Part shown: one piece after another, positions 27,134 to 38,219 of the stretch | Numbering within the stretch: the first letter of the stretch is position 1 | Layout of the letters: each line of letters starts with the position of its first letter | Origin: Streptomyces globisporus | GTDB taxonomy: Bacteria; Actinomycetota; Actinomycetes; Streptomycetales; Streptomycetaceae | Direction of reading: 5' to 3' | Assembly: GCA_014649555.1 (NCBI GenBank) | Contig: BMTG01000010.1 | Coordinates: 285,144-349,143 of the forward strand | DNA length: 64,000 bases | Notes under the pieces: generated by a model | The model's input: the letters and a program-made list of their open reading frames with translations, nothing else | Database searches by the model: none | Told to the model about the DNA's origin: nothing | Made by a program: the position numbers and the translations under genes

Positions 27134-27595
27134 TCAGGACACTGCGGCCATTGCGCCGACCTGTTCCCGTTCTTTCGGCGACTCCTCCGTGTCGCCGTCC
27201 GTGACGCGCTCCGGACGCTCCGTCAGATGCGGTTCCATCCTGGGCGCCCGGCGGAAGGCGGACGTTCCCCGGCTCAGGTCGTGACCGACGGCGACGGCCT
27301 CGACATCGACGAACGTCCTTCGCTGACCGGCCTGTTCCTCCTCGCGGACCTTCAACCGGCCATGCACGACCAGGGGTTCCCCGACCGAAACGGAACCGGC
27401 GAGATTCGCGGCGAGCGTCCGCCAGGACCAGACGGTGTAGAAGCTGGTGCGGCCGTCGGCCCAGAGCTGTTTCTCGCGGTCCCAGCGGCGCGGAGTGACG
27501 GCGAAACGGAATCGCGCCATTCCTCCGGTGGCCGTCTCCCGGAAGTCCACCGCGGTCGCCGCGTTACCCACCAGGGTCACCAAGGTCTCGTTCAT
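27134..27595 (-). CDS. ssbB: Single-stranded DNA-binding protein paralogue, SsbB-like
   Basis: A 153-residue OB-fold protein: ETLVTLVGNAATAVDFRET, ARFRFAVTPRRWD, FYTVWSWRTLAANLAGSV and GEPLVVHGRLKVRE match the SSB family. The C-terminus lacks the acidic DDDIPF tip that recruits replication proteins and ends GAMAAVS. This is the feature of SsbB, the second SSB of Streptomyces, linked to chromosome segregation in sporulation. Its location beside the dynamin pair fits such a role. Confidence 0.88.
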   Translation of the reverse strand: MNETLVTLVGNAATAVDFRETATGGMARFRFAVTPRRWDREKQLWADGRTSFYTVWSWRTLAANLAGSVSVGEPLVVHGRLKVREEEQAGQRRTFVDVEAVAVGHDLSRGTSAFRRAPRMEPHLTERPERVTDGDTEESPKEREQVGAMAAVS

Positions 27596-27697
27596 TTCCG
27601 CCCCCGCTTTCCTCGCACCGCGCGTACCTCGTCGTACCGCGGTGTCGTACGCACTCCATGGTGGGCGCCGGAAAGGAATCGCGTCGGGGCCTGTGGA

Positions 27698-29554
27698 CTA
27701 CCGGCCGGTTGTGGAAAACTCCGTCACCGTCACGTACCGCTCGCGCACTTCCCGGTAGCGCACCAGCTCGGCCGCGACCGGGTCCAGGACCCTGGCCCGG
27801 CCGCAGCCGGCCGCGGCCTCGCGCAGCCGCCGCTCGGCGTCCTGCCCGTACCGTCTGGCCGGTCCCCGGATGGCCGCGGCGCAGGCCCACTCGACCAGCG
27901 GGCCGCCGACGACACCGGCCAGCATGATGAGCGCGGGGGTGACGAGCCCCGGCTCCAGGACGCCGATGATCTGGCCGACCAGCCACAGGCCGCCGAAGAT
28001 CTGCAGGAGCGTCATCGACGCCTGGGCCAGCACCGCGGCCGGCCACCACTTCGGCCGGGGCGGCTTGGGCGGCCGTCCGCCGAGCTGGGGGACCGTGCTC
28101 CTCCCCGTCTCCGTCCCCCCGCCCCGCTTCGACGCGCCGGGGGTCCCGGCCTTGGCCGCCAGTTCGTCCAGCGCCTCGGGCAGCCCCTGCGCCCCGGTGA
28201 ACGCGGCCTCGCGCACCGCCTGCGCCCAGGGTCCCGGCAGCCCGTCGGCGGCGTCGTCCGCGACGATCCGCACCGCCTGCTCGACCCGCTGCCGGGCCGT
28301 CAGCTCCTCCTCGGGCGGGGTGAGCGCCTGGCCCATCCGGTCGAGGCTGCCGGGCAGGCCCCGGTTCTCGTACCAGCGCCAGAGCCGCAGCCACGGCGTC
28401 CCGCAGGCCCGGCTCGCGTTGCGGCGCCACTCCCGCTCGGCGGCCTGTCCGGCGGCCGCCGCGCCTACGGCGTCGGCCAGCCGGTCGGTGAACTCCTCGC
28501 GGGCCCGCTCGCCGAGACCGGGCCGCCCGTCGGCGACGTACACCTTGCGCAGCCGGGCCGCCGCCGCGTCGACGTCGGCGGAGAGGCGGCGGGTGGCGGC
28601 GGTGCGGTCCGAGACGAACCGGCCGATCATCTCGCGGAGTTCGGGGACCCCGTCGCCGGTGAGCGCGGACAGGGACATGACGGTGGCGCCGGGTTCGCCG
28701 TGCTCGCCGAGCGCGATGCCGTCCTCGTCGAGGAGGCGGCGGAGGTCGTCGAGGACGAGGTCGGCGGCCTCGCCGGGCAGCCGGTCGGTCTGGTTGAGAA
28801 CGACGAAGGTGACCTCCGCGTGTCCGGCGAGCGGGCGCAGATAGCGCTCGTGGAGGGCGGCGTCCGCGTACTTCTCGGGGTCGACGACCCAGATCACCGC
28901 ATCGACCAGGGCCAGCACCCGGTCCACCTGGTCGCGGTGCTCGGTGGCCGCCGAGTCGTGGTCGGGCAGGTCGACCAGGACGAGCCCCTGGAGCGCCTCG
29001 TCGAACGCGGCGGGCCCCGGGTGGGGCCTGCGCCGCAGCCGCCCGGGGACGGCGAGGCGGTCCAGCAGTCCCGCCGCCCCGTCGGTCCAGCTGCACGCGA
29101 TGGGCTGGGAGGTGGTGGGGCGGCGCAGTCCGGTGTCGGAGATGGGGGCCCCGGCGAGCGCGTTGAACAGGGTCGACTTCCCGCTGCCGGTGGCTCCGGC
29201 GACGGCGATGACCGTGTGCCGGGAGGAGAGCCGCTGCCGGGCCGCGGCCTCGTCCAGGACGCGGCCCGCCTCGGCGAGGGTCTCCCGGTCGAGGCGGGCG
29301 CGGGAGAGTCCGACGAGTTCGCGCAGGGCGTCGAGCCGGGTGGGCAGCGGTCCGTCGGCGGGGGCGTACGCCTCGACCTGCGGCTCCGCGTCGTCCTCGG
29401 CGGGCGTGGGCGGCGCGGTCTCCTCCGCATCCCGGGCCTCGGCCGCGGCCGCGCGGCGGGCGATGAGCCCGTCGTCCCAGCGCCCGTCCGCGCGCCCGTC
29501 CGGCTTCCCCGTGCCGTCGCCCTTGCCGTGGTCCTCGTCCGTGACGGCAGTCAT
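27698..29554 (-). CDS. dynB: Dynamin-like GTPase DynB
   Basis: A 618-residue protein with an acidic, disordered N-terminus (about 1-85) and a large GTPase domain: G1 [19 protein letters not shown] near residue 118, G3 [10 protein letters not shown], and a G4-like VLNQTD. After a helical region come two hydrophobic segments (about 500-553: [20 protein letters not shown] and [18 protein letters not shown]), so it is membrane-bound. In Streptomyces, DynA and DynB are adjacent dynamin-like proteins that stabilise FtsZ rings in sporulation septa, with the membrane helices in DynB. ATG 29554 overlaps the dynA stop by 4 bp and has GGAGAGG upstream. Confidence 0.85.
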   Translation of the reverse strand: MTAVTDEDHGKGDGTGKPDGRADGRWDDGLIARRAAAAEARDAEETAPPTPAEDDAEPQVEAYAPADGPLPTRLDALRELVGLSRARLDRETLAEAGRVLDEAAARQRLSSRHTVIAVAGATGSGKSTLFNALAGAPISDTGLRRPTTSQPIACSWTDGAAGLLDRLAVPGRLRRRPHPGPAAFDEALQGLVLVDLPDHDSAATEHRDQVDRVLALVDAVIWVVDPEKYADAALHERYLRPLAGHAEVTFVVLNQTDRLPGEAADLVLDDLRRLLDEDGIALGEHGEPGATVMSLSALTGDGVPELREMIGRFVSDRTAATRRLSADVDAAAARLRKVYVADGRPGLGERAREEFTDRLADAVGAAAAGQAAEREWRRNASRACGTPWLRLWRWYENRGLPGSLDRMGQALTPPEEELTARQRVEQAVRIVADDAADGLPGPWAQAVREAAFTGAQGLPEALDELAAKAGTPGASKRGGGTETGRSTVPQLGGRPPKPPRPKWWPAAVLAQASMTLLQIFGGLWLVGQIIGVLEPGLVTPALIMLAGVVGGPLVEWACAAAIRGPARRYGQDAERRLREAAAGCGRARVLDPVAAELVRYREVRERYVTVTEFSTTGR

Positions 29555-31194
29555 CGCTGCCACCTCTCCTTCTGCAGTACGGAAAGCGCGGCGATCAGTT
29601 CGGCCTGGGGTTCGGGGGCGACGTCGAGCGCGTCGAGCGGGGCGAGGCGGCGTTCGCGTTCGCCGCCGAGGACCTGGTCGAGCGTGGTCGTCAGCTGCTC
29701 GCCGCCCTTGTCGCGGAGGCGCAGCGCGCCCTGGGCGCCGATGCGTTCGGCGAGCTGCTCCCCCGCCGCCCGGGCGCGCCGCCCGCCGAGCAGGGCGGCC
29801 GCGAGGAGCGCTGCGACGTTCTCGGGGGCGGGCGCCACGCTGCGGTCGAGCTGGCGCACCTCCTCATCGGCCAGCTCCTCCAGGACCCGGCGCCACCGGC
29901 GTACGGCGACGGCGATCCGTCCTTCGACGTCCTCGGCGGGCCCCCAGCCCCCGGCCTCCCGTCCGGCGCCCTCGAACCGGAACAGGGCCCCGGCGGGTTC
30001 GCGGCGCCAGTGGGTGCGGATCTGTTCGTCGGCGGCGGAGACCGAGCACTGGAGCAGGGCCACCAGGCTGTCGACGAGGGCTTCGAGGAGTTCCTCGGGC
30101 GAGCTGTAGAGGGGGTGGCCGCGCCACCGGGTCCGCGCGTCCCCGGAGAGCACCGCCCCGTTCTTCAGGCGGCGGCGGATCCGGGCGGCTTCCTTGCCGT
30201 ACGCCTCGTCGACCGCCGCGGTGAGCCGTACGGAGGCGGCGTACTGGGCGGCGACGGCGGAGGCCAGGGCGGGCATCCGTACGTTGAGCGACTCGATGAC
30301 GCCGGAGGCCGTACGCCCCACCGCCTGCTGCCGGGCGGCGGGGTCCTGGGCCCGGTGGGCGAGCCAGGCGCGCAGCGGGGCGACGGCGCTGGCGGGGAGC
30401 AGTCCGCTGCCGCCGCCGGTGGACTCGGGCAGTTCGGGGATGGTGAAGCGGGGCACGTCCCCGAGTCCGGACCGGGTCAGCAGGGCCGCGTACTGCCGGG
30501 ACACCTCGGCGATCACCTGGTGGGGCACCCGGTCGAGGACGGTGACGAGGGCGGCGTCGTACTCCTTCGCCGTACGCAGCAGATGCCAGGGCACGGCGTC
30601 GGCGTAGCGCGATGCGGTGGTGACCATGACCCAGACGTCGGCGGCGCAGATGAGTTCGGCGGCGAGGACGCGGTTGCGGACGACGAGCGAGTCGATGTCG
30701 GGGGCGTCCAGGATGGCGAGCCCGCGGGGCAGGCTGAGCGCGGTCTCCACCCGCAGGGCGGCCTCGCCGTCCTCGCCACGCACGGCGAGGTCGTCGAGCC
30801 CGTCGGGGTCGGGCGTCTGGCCCGGCGGCAGCCAGATCCGGGTGAGCTGCGGCAGCACCCGTACGCCCGCGAACCAGTGGTGGTCGTCCGGGTGGCAGAC
30901 CAGCACCGGGGTCCGGGTGGTGGGCCGCAGAACCCCGGCCTCGCTGACCCGGCACCCCACCAGCGAGTTGACCAGGGTGGACTTCCCGGCCCCGGTGGAT
31001 CCGCCGATCACGGCGAGCAGCGGCGCCTCGGGGTCCTTGAGGCGCGGCAGGAGGTAGTCGTCGAGCTGGGCGAGGAGTTCGACCCTGGTCTGCCGGGCGC
31101 GTTCGGCCCCCGGCAGGGGCAGTGGGAGACGCACGGCGGCGACACGGTCGCGCAGGGCGGAAAGTGCGTCGATGAGCTGAGGCCGTACGTCCAT
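29551..31194 (-). CDS. dynA: Dynamin-like GTPase DynA
   Basis: A 547-residue GTPase without membrane segments. G1 is [19 protein letters not shown] (near residue 65), switch II is [11 protein letters not shown], and the base-recognition region is VTVLDR. The C-terminal half is helical. It is first in a two-gene operon with the membrane-anchored paralogue, consistent with the DynA/DynB septation pair. ATG 31194 is preferred by sequence conservation; a GTG at 31203 is in frame and neither has a clear Shine-Dalgarno sequence. Further upstream starts would add a poorly conserved leader. Confidence 0.83.
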   Translation of the reverse strand: MDVRPQLIDALSALRDRVAAVRLPLPLPGAERARQTRVELLAQLDDYLLPRLKDPEAPLLAVIGGSTGAGKSTLVNSLVGCRVSEAGVLRPTTRTPVLVCHPDDHHWFAGVRVLPQLTRIWLPPGQTPDPDGLDDLAVRGEDGEAALRVETALSLPRGLAILDAPDIDSLVVRNRVLAAELICAADVWVMVTTASRYADAVPWHLLRTAKEYDAALVTVLDRVPHQVIAEVSRQYAALLTRSGLGDVPRFTIPELPESTGGGSGLLPASAVAPLRAWLAHRAQDPAARQQAVGRTASGVIESLNVRMPALASAVAAQYAASVRLTAAVDEAYGKEAARIRRRLKNGAVLSGDARTRWRGHPLYSSPEELLEALVDSLVALLQCSVSAADEQIRTHWRREPAGALFRFEGAGREAGGWGPAEDVEGRIAVAVRRWRRVLEELADEEVRQLDRSVAPAPENVAALLAAALLGGRRARAAGEQLAERIGAQGALRLRDKGGEQLTTTLDQVLGGERERRLAPLDALDVAPEPQAELIAALSVLQKERWQR

Positions 31195-31500
31195 GGTCAC
31201 CACATGCGAAGAATGCCCAATTTTGGAGCCTTTTTGAAGCGTATAGACCCCTCTGCGCGGCGGATCCACCCTCTGGACAGAGTCAGGACAGAGGGGACGA
31301 GTGGGGCAGGGGCATAACGAGTGCACAACACCCGGCGCGTGGTAGGCGAAAAGCGCTGCGGGAATCGCACCTACCTGCGATTATCGGTTCGCTTCACCGA
31401 ACCTCCACAACGTGCCACGCAGGTGAAGCAACCGGGTCCAGGGGATCGGAGCCCTATCCTTGTCCCGGCACGGCCACGGAACCACCGATCAGGACTCCCG
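31195..31500. other. Divergent intergenic region between dynA and tRNA-Arg
   Basis: A 306-bp gap. It must hold the dynA promoter (reverse strand) and the tRNA promoter (forward strand). A TATCCT element at 31455-31460 is a possible tRNA -10, without a convincing -35. The AT-rich patch near 31213-31245 is unusual for this region and may be the dynA promoter. No gene is seen. Confidence 0.4.
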
Positions 31501-31576
31501 GCCCCCGTAGCTCAGTGGATAGAGCAGGCGCCTTCTAAGCGCTTGGCCGCAGGTTCGAGTCCTGCCGGGGGCGCCA
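31501..31576 (+). tRNA. tRNA-Arg, anticodon UCU
   Basis: The cloverleaf folds fully. Acceptor stem GCCCCCG (31501-31507) pairs with CGGGGGC (31566-31572); D stem GCTC/GAGC; anticodon stem GGCGC/GCGCT with loop CTTCTAA, anticodon TCT at 31534-31536; T stem GCAGG/CCTGC with loop TTCGAGT. The discriminator is G31573 and CCA (31574-31576) is encoded. It reads AGA/AGG codons, which are rare in such genomes. Confidence 0.96.
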
Positions 31577-31593
31577 CCGACCGCACGACCGTG

Positions 31594-31616
31594 AGGCCCT
31601 CCGCGCAGGAGGGCCT
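31594..31616 (+). terminator. Hairpin terminator after tRNA-Arg
   Basis: A perfect 9-bp stem (AGGCCCTCC 31594-31602, GGAGGGCCT 31608-31616) with a 5-nt loop, 18 bp after the CCA. Confidence 0.7.
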
Positions 31617-31684
31617 TTCGTCGGTCCGGGGGACGTTAGCGGGCCCGGCGTCATGGCGGCGTAAGCGACGGCGACCCGCCCTCT

Positions 31685-32440
31685 CTACACATCCCGCCGC
31701 CGGAGCAGCACCAGCGCCCCCAGCGCGAGCGCCGTCGTGTACGCGGCCACCAGGAGCAGGGAGGGCCAGGGGCCCAGGCTGCCCACCGTGTCGGCGGCGG
31801 CGTCCGAGGTCTGGATGAGCTTCTCCAGGGCGGCCGTCGGGGAGAGGCCGGCGATCCAGCGTTCCGCGTCGCCGAAGAGCGGGCCGAACAGGGACGGCAG
31901 GAGCAGCAGGCCGATCACCGTGGTGACCGCCCCTGCGGAGTGGCGTACGAGGGTGCCGACGGCGAGGCCCAGTACGGCGGCGACCGCGAAGGACGCGGCG
32001 ATCCCGAACAGGGCGGGCAGCGGATCGCCCTGGGCGTACCTGCCCTCGGGCAGCAGGGCGTCGCCGAGCAGGTAGGCGAGCGTGCAGGAGGCCAGGGCGA
32101 GGACGTACATCACGCCCGCCACCAGCGCGGCCTTGGCGGCGAGGACCGTGGAGCGGCGGGGGCGGGCCGCGAACGTCGTCCGGATGGTGCCGCTGCTGTA
32201 CTCCCCTGTCATCACCAGCGCGCCCACCACCGCCGCCAGCATCTGGGCGACGACGGAGAGCGTGAGGCTGCCGCCCAGGACCGTGTCGTCGGACTGGAGG
32301 CTTCCGGTCGTGGCGACGAACACCGCGCCCAGAACGGGCAGTAGGGCGGTCGCCACCGTCGTCCACACCGTGGAGCGCACGCTGCGGAACTTGATCCACT
32401 CGTAGGCCAGGGCCTGGGATCCGAGAACGGATGTCGTCAT
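31685..32440 (-). CDS. ABC-2 type transporter permease
   Basis: A 251-residue membrane protein with about six helices. It begins with a cytosolic EWIKFRSVRSTVWT motif, typical of ABC-2 permeases in actinomycetes, followed by MTGEYSSGTIRTTFAARPRR, the usual coupling-helix region. Paired with the ATPase upstream; the start overlaps its stop as ATGA. The substrate is unknown; similar systems export antibiotics or lipids. Confidence 0.88.
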   Translation of the reverse strand: MTTSVLGSQALAYEWIKFRSVRSTVWTTVATALLPVLGAVFVATTGSLQSDDTVLGGSLTLSVVAQMLAAVVGALVMTGEYSSGTIRTTFAARPRRSTVLAAKAALVAGVMYVLALASCTLAYLLGDALLPEGRYAQGDPLPALFGIAASFAVAAVLGLAVGTLVRHSAGAVTTVIGLLLLPSLFGPLFGDAERWIAGLSPTAALEKLIQTSDAAADTVGSLGPWPSLLLVAAYTTALALGALVLLRRRDV

Positions 32441-33441
32441 CGGACTGTCTCCTTCGGGCTGGGCGCGGCGGGGCGGTCGTCGGTGGACCGGTCCTCGGTG
32501 GACCGGTCCACGGTGGACCGGTCCACCGTGGACCGGTCCTCCGTGCGGTACTCGACCGAGGACTGCGAGAGCGCCGTGTAGACCTCCTCCAGGGAGGAGT
32601 GGGCGGGGGTGAGTTCGTGGACGGCGACGCCGTGGTCGCGGGCCAGGTCGCCGATGGCGGCGGCGTCCGGCCCTTCGACCCGCCAGCCGCCCGTGGGCTC
32701 CAGGCGGACCTGTGCCCCCGCCGTCTCCAGCAGGGCCCGGAGCTTCTCGGGTTCGGGGGACCGTACGAGGGTGTGCGCGCGGGAGTTGGTCTCGATGAAG
32801 TCGCGCATGGTCGTGTCGGCGAGGAGCCGGCCCTGTCCGATCACCACGATGTGGTCGGCCGTCAGTTCCATCTCGCTCATGAGGTGGCTGGAGAGGAAGA
32901 CCGTGCGGCCCTCCGCCGCCAGCGAGCGCATCAGTCCCCGGATCCAGCGGATGCCCTCGGTGTCGAGGCCGTTGACCGGTTCGTCGAGGATCAGCACCTC
33001 CGGGTCCCCGATCAGCGCCGCCGCGATCCCGAGCCGCTGGCCCATGCCGAGCGAGAAGCCCTTGGTGCGCCGGCGGGCCGCCTCCTCAGGCAGCCCGACC
33101 AGGTCGAGGACCTCCTCGACGCGGTGGCGCGGGATGCCGTTGCTCGCGGCGAGTCCGGCCAGGTGGTGGTAGGCGGAGCGGCCGCCGTGGACGCCCTTGG
33201 CATCCAGCAGCGAGCCGACCGCCCGCAGCGGTACGGGCAGGTCCGCGTAGGCCTTGCCGCCCACGGTGACCCGTCCCGCGGTCGCGGAGTCAAGGCCGAG
33301 GATCAGGCGCATGGTGGTCGATTTGCCGGCGCCGTTCGGGCCGAGGAAGCCGGTTACGCGGCCGGGCCGGACGGTGAAGGACAGCCGGTCCACGGCGGTC
33401 CGGTCGCCGTAGCGTTTGGTGAGTTCCGTTGCTTCGATCAT
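32437..33441 (-). CDS. ABC-2 type transporter ATPase
   Basis: A 334-residue ATPase: Walker A GPNGAGKST, signature region FSLGMGQRLGIAAAL, Walker B VLILDEPVNGLD, and SSHLMSEMELTADHI. It carries a C-terminal tail of (V/E)DRST repeats. ATG 33441 starts MIEATELTKRYGD, the normal N-terminus for the family; the longer frame upstream is not conserved. It works with the downstream permease. The upstream two-component genes may regulate it, but a hairpin separates the units. Confidence 0.92.
   Translation of the reverse strand: MIEATELTKRYGDRTAVDRLSFTVRPGRVTGFLGPNGAGKSTTMRLILGLDSATAGRVTVGGKAYADLPVPLRAVGSLLDAKGVHGGRSAYHHLAGLAASNGIPRHRVEEVLDLVGLPEEAARRRTKGFSLGMGQRLGIAAALIGDPEVLILDEPVNGLDTEGIRWIRGLMRSLAAEGRTVFLSSHLMSEMELTADHIVVIGQGRLLADTTMRDFIETNSRAHTLVRSPEPEKLRALLETAGAQVRLEPTGGWRVEGPDAAAIGDLARDHGVAVHELTPAHSSLEEVYTALSQSSVEYRTEDRSTVDRSTVDRSTEDRSTDDRPAAPSPKETVR
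32479..32547 (-). repeat. 15-bp tandem repeat in the ATPase C-terminus
   Basis: About five units of a 15-bp sequence containing GGACCGGTCC, itself a palindrome, encode (V/E)DRST at the end of the ATPase. In-frame copy-number change is likely. Confidence 0.8.
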
Positions 33442-33492
33442 GCGGCCGACGCTACGAGCGGGCCCCCGATCGCGAATCCTCCGCCGGGAGCC

Positions 33493-33520
33493 GGGGGCTA
33501 CTCCCGCCGGAGTAGCCCCC
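33493..33520 (-). terminator. Hairpin after the NarL-type response regulator
   Basis: A perfect 12-bp stem (33493-33504 with 33509-33520) and 4-nt loop lies 3 bp after the regulator stop and 52 bp before the ATPase start, so the two-component and transporter genes may be separate or attenuated units. Confidence 0.65.
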
Positions 33521-33523
33521 GCT

Positions 33524-34192
33524 TCAGCGTTCGCCTGCTCTGACCAGGCCCGTTTCATAGGCCATGACCACCAGCTGGGCGCGGTCGCGGGCGCCCAGCT
33601 TCGTCATGGTCCGGCTGACGTGGGTCTTCGCGGTCAACGGGCTCATGATCAGCGCCCGGCCGATCTCCTCGTTGGACAGTCCGGCAGCGACGAGCGCCAT
33701 CACCTCCCGCTCCCGGCCGGTCAGCACCGCGAGCCGTTCGGCGCCCGCCGCCTCGGGGGCCTTCAGCCGGGCGAACTCCTCGATCACCTGGCGGGTGACG
33801 GCGGGGGCGAGCAGGCTTAGGCCCGCCGCGACCGTGCGGATCGCGGTGCGCAGGTCGTCCGGCTCGATGTCCTTGAGCAGAAAGCCCGCAGCGCCGTGGC
33901 GGAGGGCCTCGAAGACGTAGGCGTCGACCTGGTACGTGGTGAGCATGACCACGCGGACCTGGTCGAGCGAGCGGTCCTCGGCGATCCGGCGGGTGGCCTC
34001 CAGGCCGTCGACGCCGGGCATCCGGACGTCCATCAGCACGACGTCCGGGCGGGTCGTCCGGACCGCCTCGACGGCCCGGGCCCCGTCGGCCGCCTCCGCG
34101 ACGACGACCAGGTCGTCGGTGAGGTCGAGGAGGGCGCGGAATCCGGCCCGTACGACGGTCTGGTCGTCGGCGAGGACCACACGGACGGTCAT
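33524..34192 (-). CDS. NarL/LuxR-type response regulator
   Basis: A 222-residue regulator. The receiver domain has VVLADDQTVVRAGF, the phospho-acceptor Asp55 in VVLMDVRMPG, and the conserved Lys in FLLKDIEP. The C-terminal LuxR-type HTH reads LTGREREVMALVAAGLSNEE and KTHVSRTMTKLGARDR. It overlaps the sensor kinase stop as ATGA. The kinase and this regulator form a two-component pair; the likely target is the adjacent ABC-2 exporter, by position. Confidence 0.93.
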   Translation of the reverse strand: MTVRVVLADDQTVVRAGFRALLDLTDDLVVVAEAADGARAVEAVRTTRPDVVLMDVRMPGVDGLEATRRIAEDRSLDQVRVVMLTTYQVDAYVFEALRHGAAGFLLKDIEPDDLRTAIRTVAAGLSLLAPAVTRQVIEEFARLKAPEAAGAERLAVLTGREREVMALVAAGLSNEEIGRALIMSPLTAKTHVSRTMTKLGARDRAQLVVMAYETGLVRAGER

Positions 34193-35364
34193 GAGGCCGC
34201 TCCTTCCGTCGGCAGTTCTGCGCGGACGCGGAATCCGCCGCCCGGCACCGGGCCGTGCCGGACGCCGCCGCCCACCGCGACCGCCCGCTCCCGCATGCCG
34301 ATCAGGCCGAAGCCCCGCTCGGAGTCCGGGGCGGCGGGCGGCCGCGCCGATGGCCCCTCGTCGACCACCTCGACGATCAGCCGACCACCCTCGCAGGTCA
34401 CCGACACGGCGGCCTGCCGTGCCGCGGAGTGCTTCACCACGTTCGTCAGCGCCTCCTGCACGATCCGGTACGCCGTGGCCTCCACGACCGCCGGAAGCGA
34501 GGCGTCCCCGGTGTCCCGCCGCAGACTGACCCGTACGCCCCCCGCCTCGACCCCTGCGACCAGGTCGTCCAGCTGGTCGAGGCGGGGCGCCGGGGCCGTG
34601 GACTCCGCCGCGCGCAGCACGGACAGTGTGGCGCGCAGTTCCCGTACGGCCTCCTTGCCCGATGCGCGCACCTGGGTCATCGCCTGCCGCGACACCTCCG
34701 GCGCGGCGTCCAGCGCGTCCAGGGCCACGCCGGCCTGCACGGTCATCGCGCTCACCGTGTGGGCGAGGATGTCGTGGATCTCCCGGGCGACCCGCACCCG
34801 CTCCTGGCGGACCCGGCGGGCGGCCTCCCGTTCGCGGTCCTCCTCGGCGCGGGCGGCGCGCGCCGCGTACTCCGCGAGCAGTTCCCGGCGGGTCCGCACC
34901 ACCTCGCCCAGGAGCAGCGGGACGAGCGGCCAGACCATCTCCAGGACGGGCAGCCCCTGCGGGTTGACCACGTCCCGGCCGACCTTCAGCGCCACGAGGC
35001 CGGAGACCGTCGCGGCGATGGCCCCGGTCCACAGGGTGCGCCGGCGGTCCCCCAGCACCGCGACCGTGTACAGCGCCACGATCACGGGGAGGTTCAGCAG
35101 CTCGCCGATGTGCCCGTGCAGCGCCCACCCGGCGCAGGCCGCCCCGGTCACGCAGACCACCGGAACGGGCCAACGGCGCCGGCAGGCGAGCGCCGCCAGG
35201 GAGACCACGAGGAGGGCCCAGGTCAGCGCGTCGGCCTGCCGGTAGCCGGGCTCGTTGACGGCCGCGTCGGCGGTGGTGAACGCCCCCACCACCGCCACCA
35301 CCAGCAGATCCGCGACGATCGGCGGCAGAGCCCGCACCCGGGCGGCCAGGCGGTCCAAGGTCAT
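34189..35364 (-). CDS. NarL-family sensor histidine kinase
   Basis: A 391-residue membrane kinase. Five or so membrane helices fill residues 15-155, then a coiled linker, a HisKA_3 dimerisation domain with EIHDILAHTVSAMTVQ (His197), and an HATPase_c domain (NVVKHSA..., GFGLIGMRERA). The external loops are very short, so it probably senses an intramembrane cue such as a cell-wall-active compound. ATG 35364 is just after GAGGGGGTG; an in-frame GTG precedes it. Confidence 0.92.
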   Translation of the reverse strand: MTLDRLAARVRALPPIVADLLVVAVVGAFTTADAAVNEPGYRQADALTWALLVVSLAALACRRRWPVPVVCVTGAACAGWALHGHIGELLNLPVIVALYTVAVLGDRRRTLWTGAIAATVSGLVALKVGRDVVNPQGLPVLEMVWPLVPLLLGEVVRTRRELLAEYAARAARAEEDREREAARRVRQERVRVAREIHDILAHTVSAMTVQAGVALDALDAAPEVSRQAMTQVRASGKEAVRELRATLSVLRAAESTAPAPRLDQLDDLVAGVEAGGVRVSLRRDTGDASLPAVVEATAYRIVQEALTNVVKHSAARQAAVSVTCEGGRLIVEVVDEGPSARPPAAPDSERGFGLIGMRERAVAVGGGVRHGPVPGGGFRVRAELPTEGAAS

Positions 35365-35713
35365 CACCCCCTCACGGTAGGAGGCACGGCCTCCGGCCGC
35401 ATACGCCGACGGGAGTAGGGCGATGCGTCCGACGGCCGCGACCTTCGGGCAGGAGTTCGGACATACCCGGACGGGAGTTCGGGTGCGATGAAACCTTCCG
35501 CCGGGCGGGACGTTCGTCAGGGCATGGGAGCGGGCAAATCGATCAGGTGGGCTCCGAAAGGCGGAATCCCCTCCCGCAGGACCGGCCCCCCGCTCCGTCC
35601 CGTCACCCGGCGGGCATTCGCGACCCCGTGCCGCCGCCCGTCCACCCGGTCCCGCCGCCCGCACACCGAAGCGCCTGCGTGAAACACGCACCATCAGGGA
35701 AAGGAGCGCCGCG
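35365..35713. other. Divergent intergenic region, kinase/amidase
   Basis: A 349-bp gap between divergent genes. It holds a direct repeat of GACGGGAGT (about 35408-35416 and 35470-35478), each followed by a GGG...GATG block, and GGAGTTCGG copies near 35452 and 35474. A small ORF (35488-35682) has no ribosome-binding site or codon bias and is not accepted. Confidence 0.45.
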
Positions 35714-36589
35714 ATGGCGACGCCGCTGTCCGCCGACAAGCTGCTCAAAGCCCTCCGCGACGAAGGCCTCCACGTCGTCGAACACCGGAGCTGGCGTACC
35801 AACAACCGGAACCACAAGGGTCCCTGGGGACCGACGCACGGGGTGATGATCCATCACACGGTCACCTCGGGCACCGCGTCCTCCGTCGAGCTCTGCTACA
35901 ACGGCCACTCCGCCCTGCCGGGACCGCTCTGCCACGGTGTCATCGCCAAGGACGGGACCGTCCACCTCGTGGGGAACGGGCGGGCGAACCACGCCGGGCT
36001 CGGCGACGACGACGTTCTGCGCGCCGTCATCGCGGAGAAGGCGCTGCCCCCGGACAACGAGGCCAACACCGACGGCAACCGGCACTTCTACGGCTTCGAG
36101 TGCGTCAACCTGGGTGACGGGAAGGATCCCTGGCCGGCCGCCCAGTTGCTGGCGATCGAGCGGGCCGCCGCCGCCGTCTGCCGGGCGCACGGCTGGTCCG
36201 AGCGGTCGGTGATCGGGCACCTGGAGTGGCAGCCGGGCAAGGTCGATCCGCGCGGCTTCACGATGAACTCGATGCGCACGCGGGTCGGCAAGCGGCTGGA
36301 CGGCGCCCCGGACGGCCCCTCCAAGCCGCCGCCGAAGCCGACGTACGAGCCGTTCCCCGGGGCCGCGTTCTTCAAGGTCGGCCGGAACAGCGCCGTCATC
36401 ACGGCGATGGGCAAGCGTCTGGTGGCCGAGGGCTGCGGCCGGTACACGGTGGGCCCAGGACCGGCCTGGTCCGAGGCCGACCGGAAGTCGTACGCCGCCT
36501 GGCAGCGCAAGCTGGGCTACTCGGGCGGCGACGCGGACGGCATTCCCGGGAAGAGCAGTTGGGACCGGCTCAAGGTGCCCAACGTGTGA
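35714..36589 (+). CDS. N-acetylmuramoyl-L-alanine amidase, endolysin-like
   Basis: A 291-residue enzyme. The amidase_2/PGRP domain (about 20-195) has GVMIHHTVTSG (zinc ligand His47 or 48), GVIAKDGTVHLVGNG, FYGFECVNLG, and IGHLEWQPGKVDPRG (His169, Asp178). It cleaves the bond between MurNAc and L-Ala. A Pro-rich linker leads to a C-terminal peptidoglycan-binding-like domain (about 213-291). No signal peptide or membrane segment is present, which is the organisation of Streptomyces phage endolysins. No holin or phage genes are adjacent. AGGGAAAGGAG precedes ATG 35714. Confidence 0.88.
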   Translation: MATPLSADKLLKALRDEGLHVVEHRSWRTNNRNHKGPWGPTHGVMIHHTVTSGTASSVELCYNGHSALPGPLCHGVIAKDGTVHLVGNGRANHAGLGDDDVLRAVIAEKALPPDNEANTDGNRHFYGFECVNLGDGKDPWPAAQLLAIERAAAAVCRAHGWSERSVIGHLEWQPGKVDPRGFTMNSMRTRVGKRLDGAPDGPSKPPPKPTYEPFPGAAFFKVGRNSAVITAMGKRLVAEGCGRYTVGPGPAWSEADRKSYAAWQRKLGYSGGDADGIPGKSSWDRLKVPNV

Positions 36590-36687
36590 CACCCGGGAGG
36601 GCGGCCCGGCTCACGCTCTCCGGGAAGCTCCGGACGAGCGCGAGCCGGGCCGCCGCACGCGGATCAGCGGTCAGCTGTCTCAGTGGC

Positions 36688-38219
<1,532 letters not shown>

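Noticed and set aside
27227-30109. A 960-residue plus-strand reading frame antisense to ssbB and dynB
   Set aside because: The minus-strand genes carry clear GTPase and SSB motifs and GC3 bias; the plus frame shows Gly/Arg/Pro-rich shadow composition with no motif.
31501-31576. tRNA-Arg as an integration site
   Set aside because: No integrase or partial tRNA repeat is present in the window.
35488-35682. A 64-residue ORF between kinase and amidase genes
   Set aside because: It has no Shine-Dalgarno sequence at a usable distance and lacks third-position GC bias.
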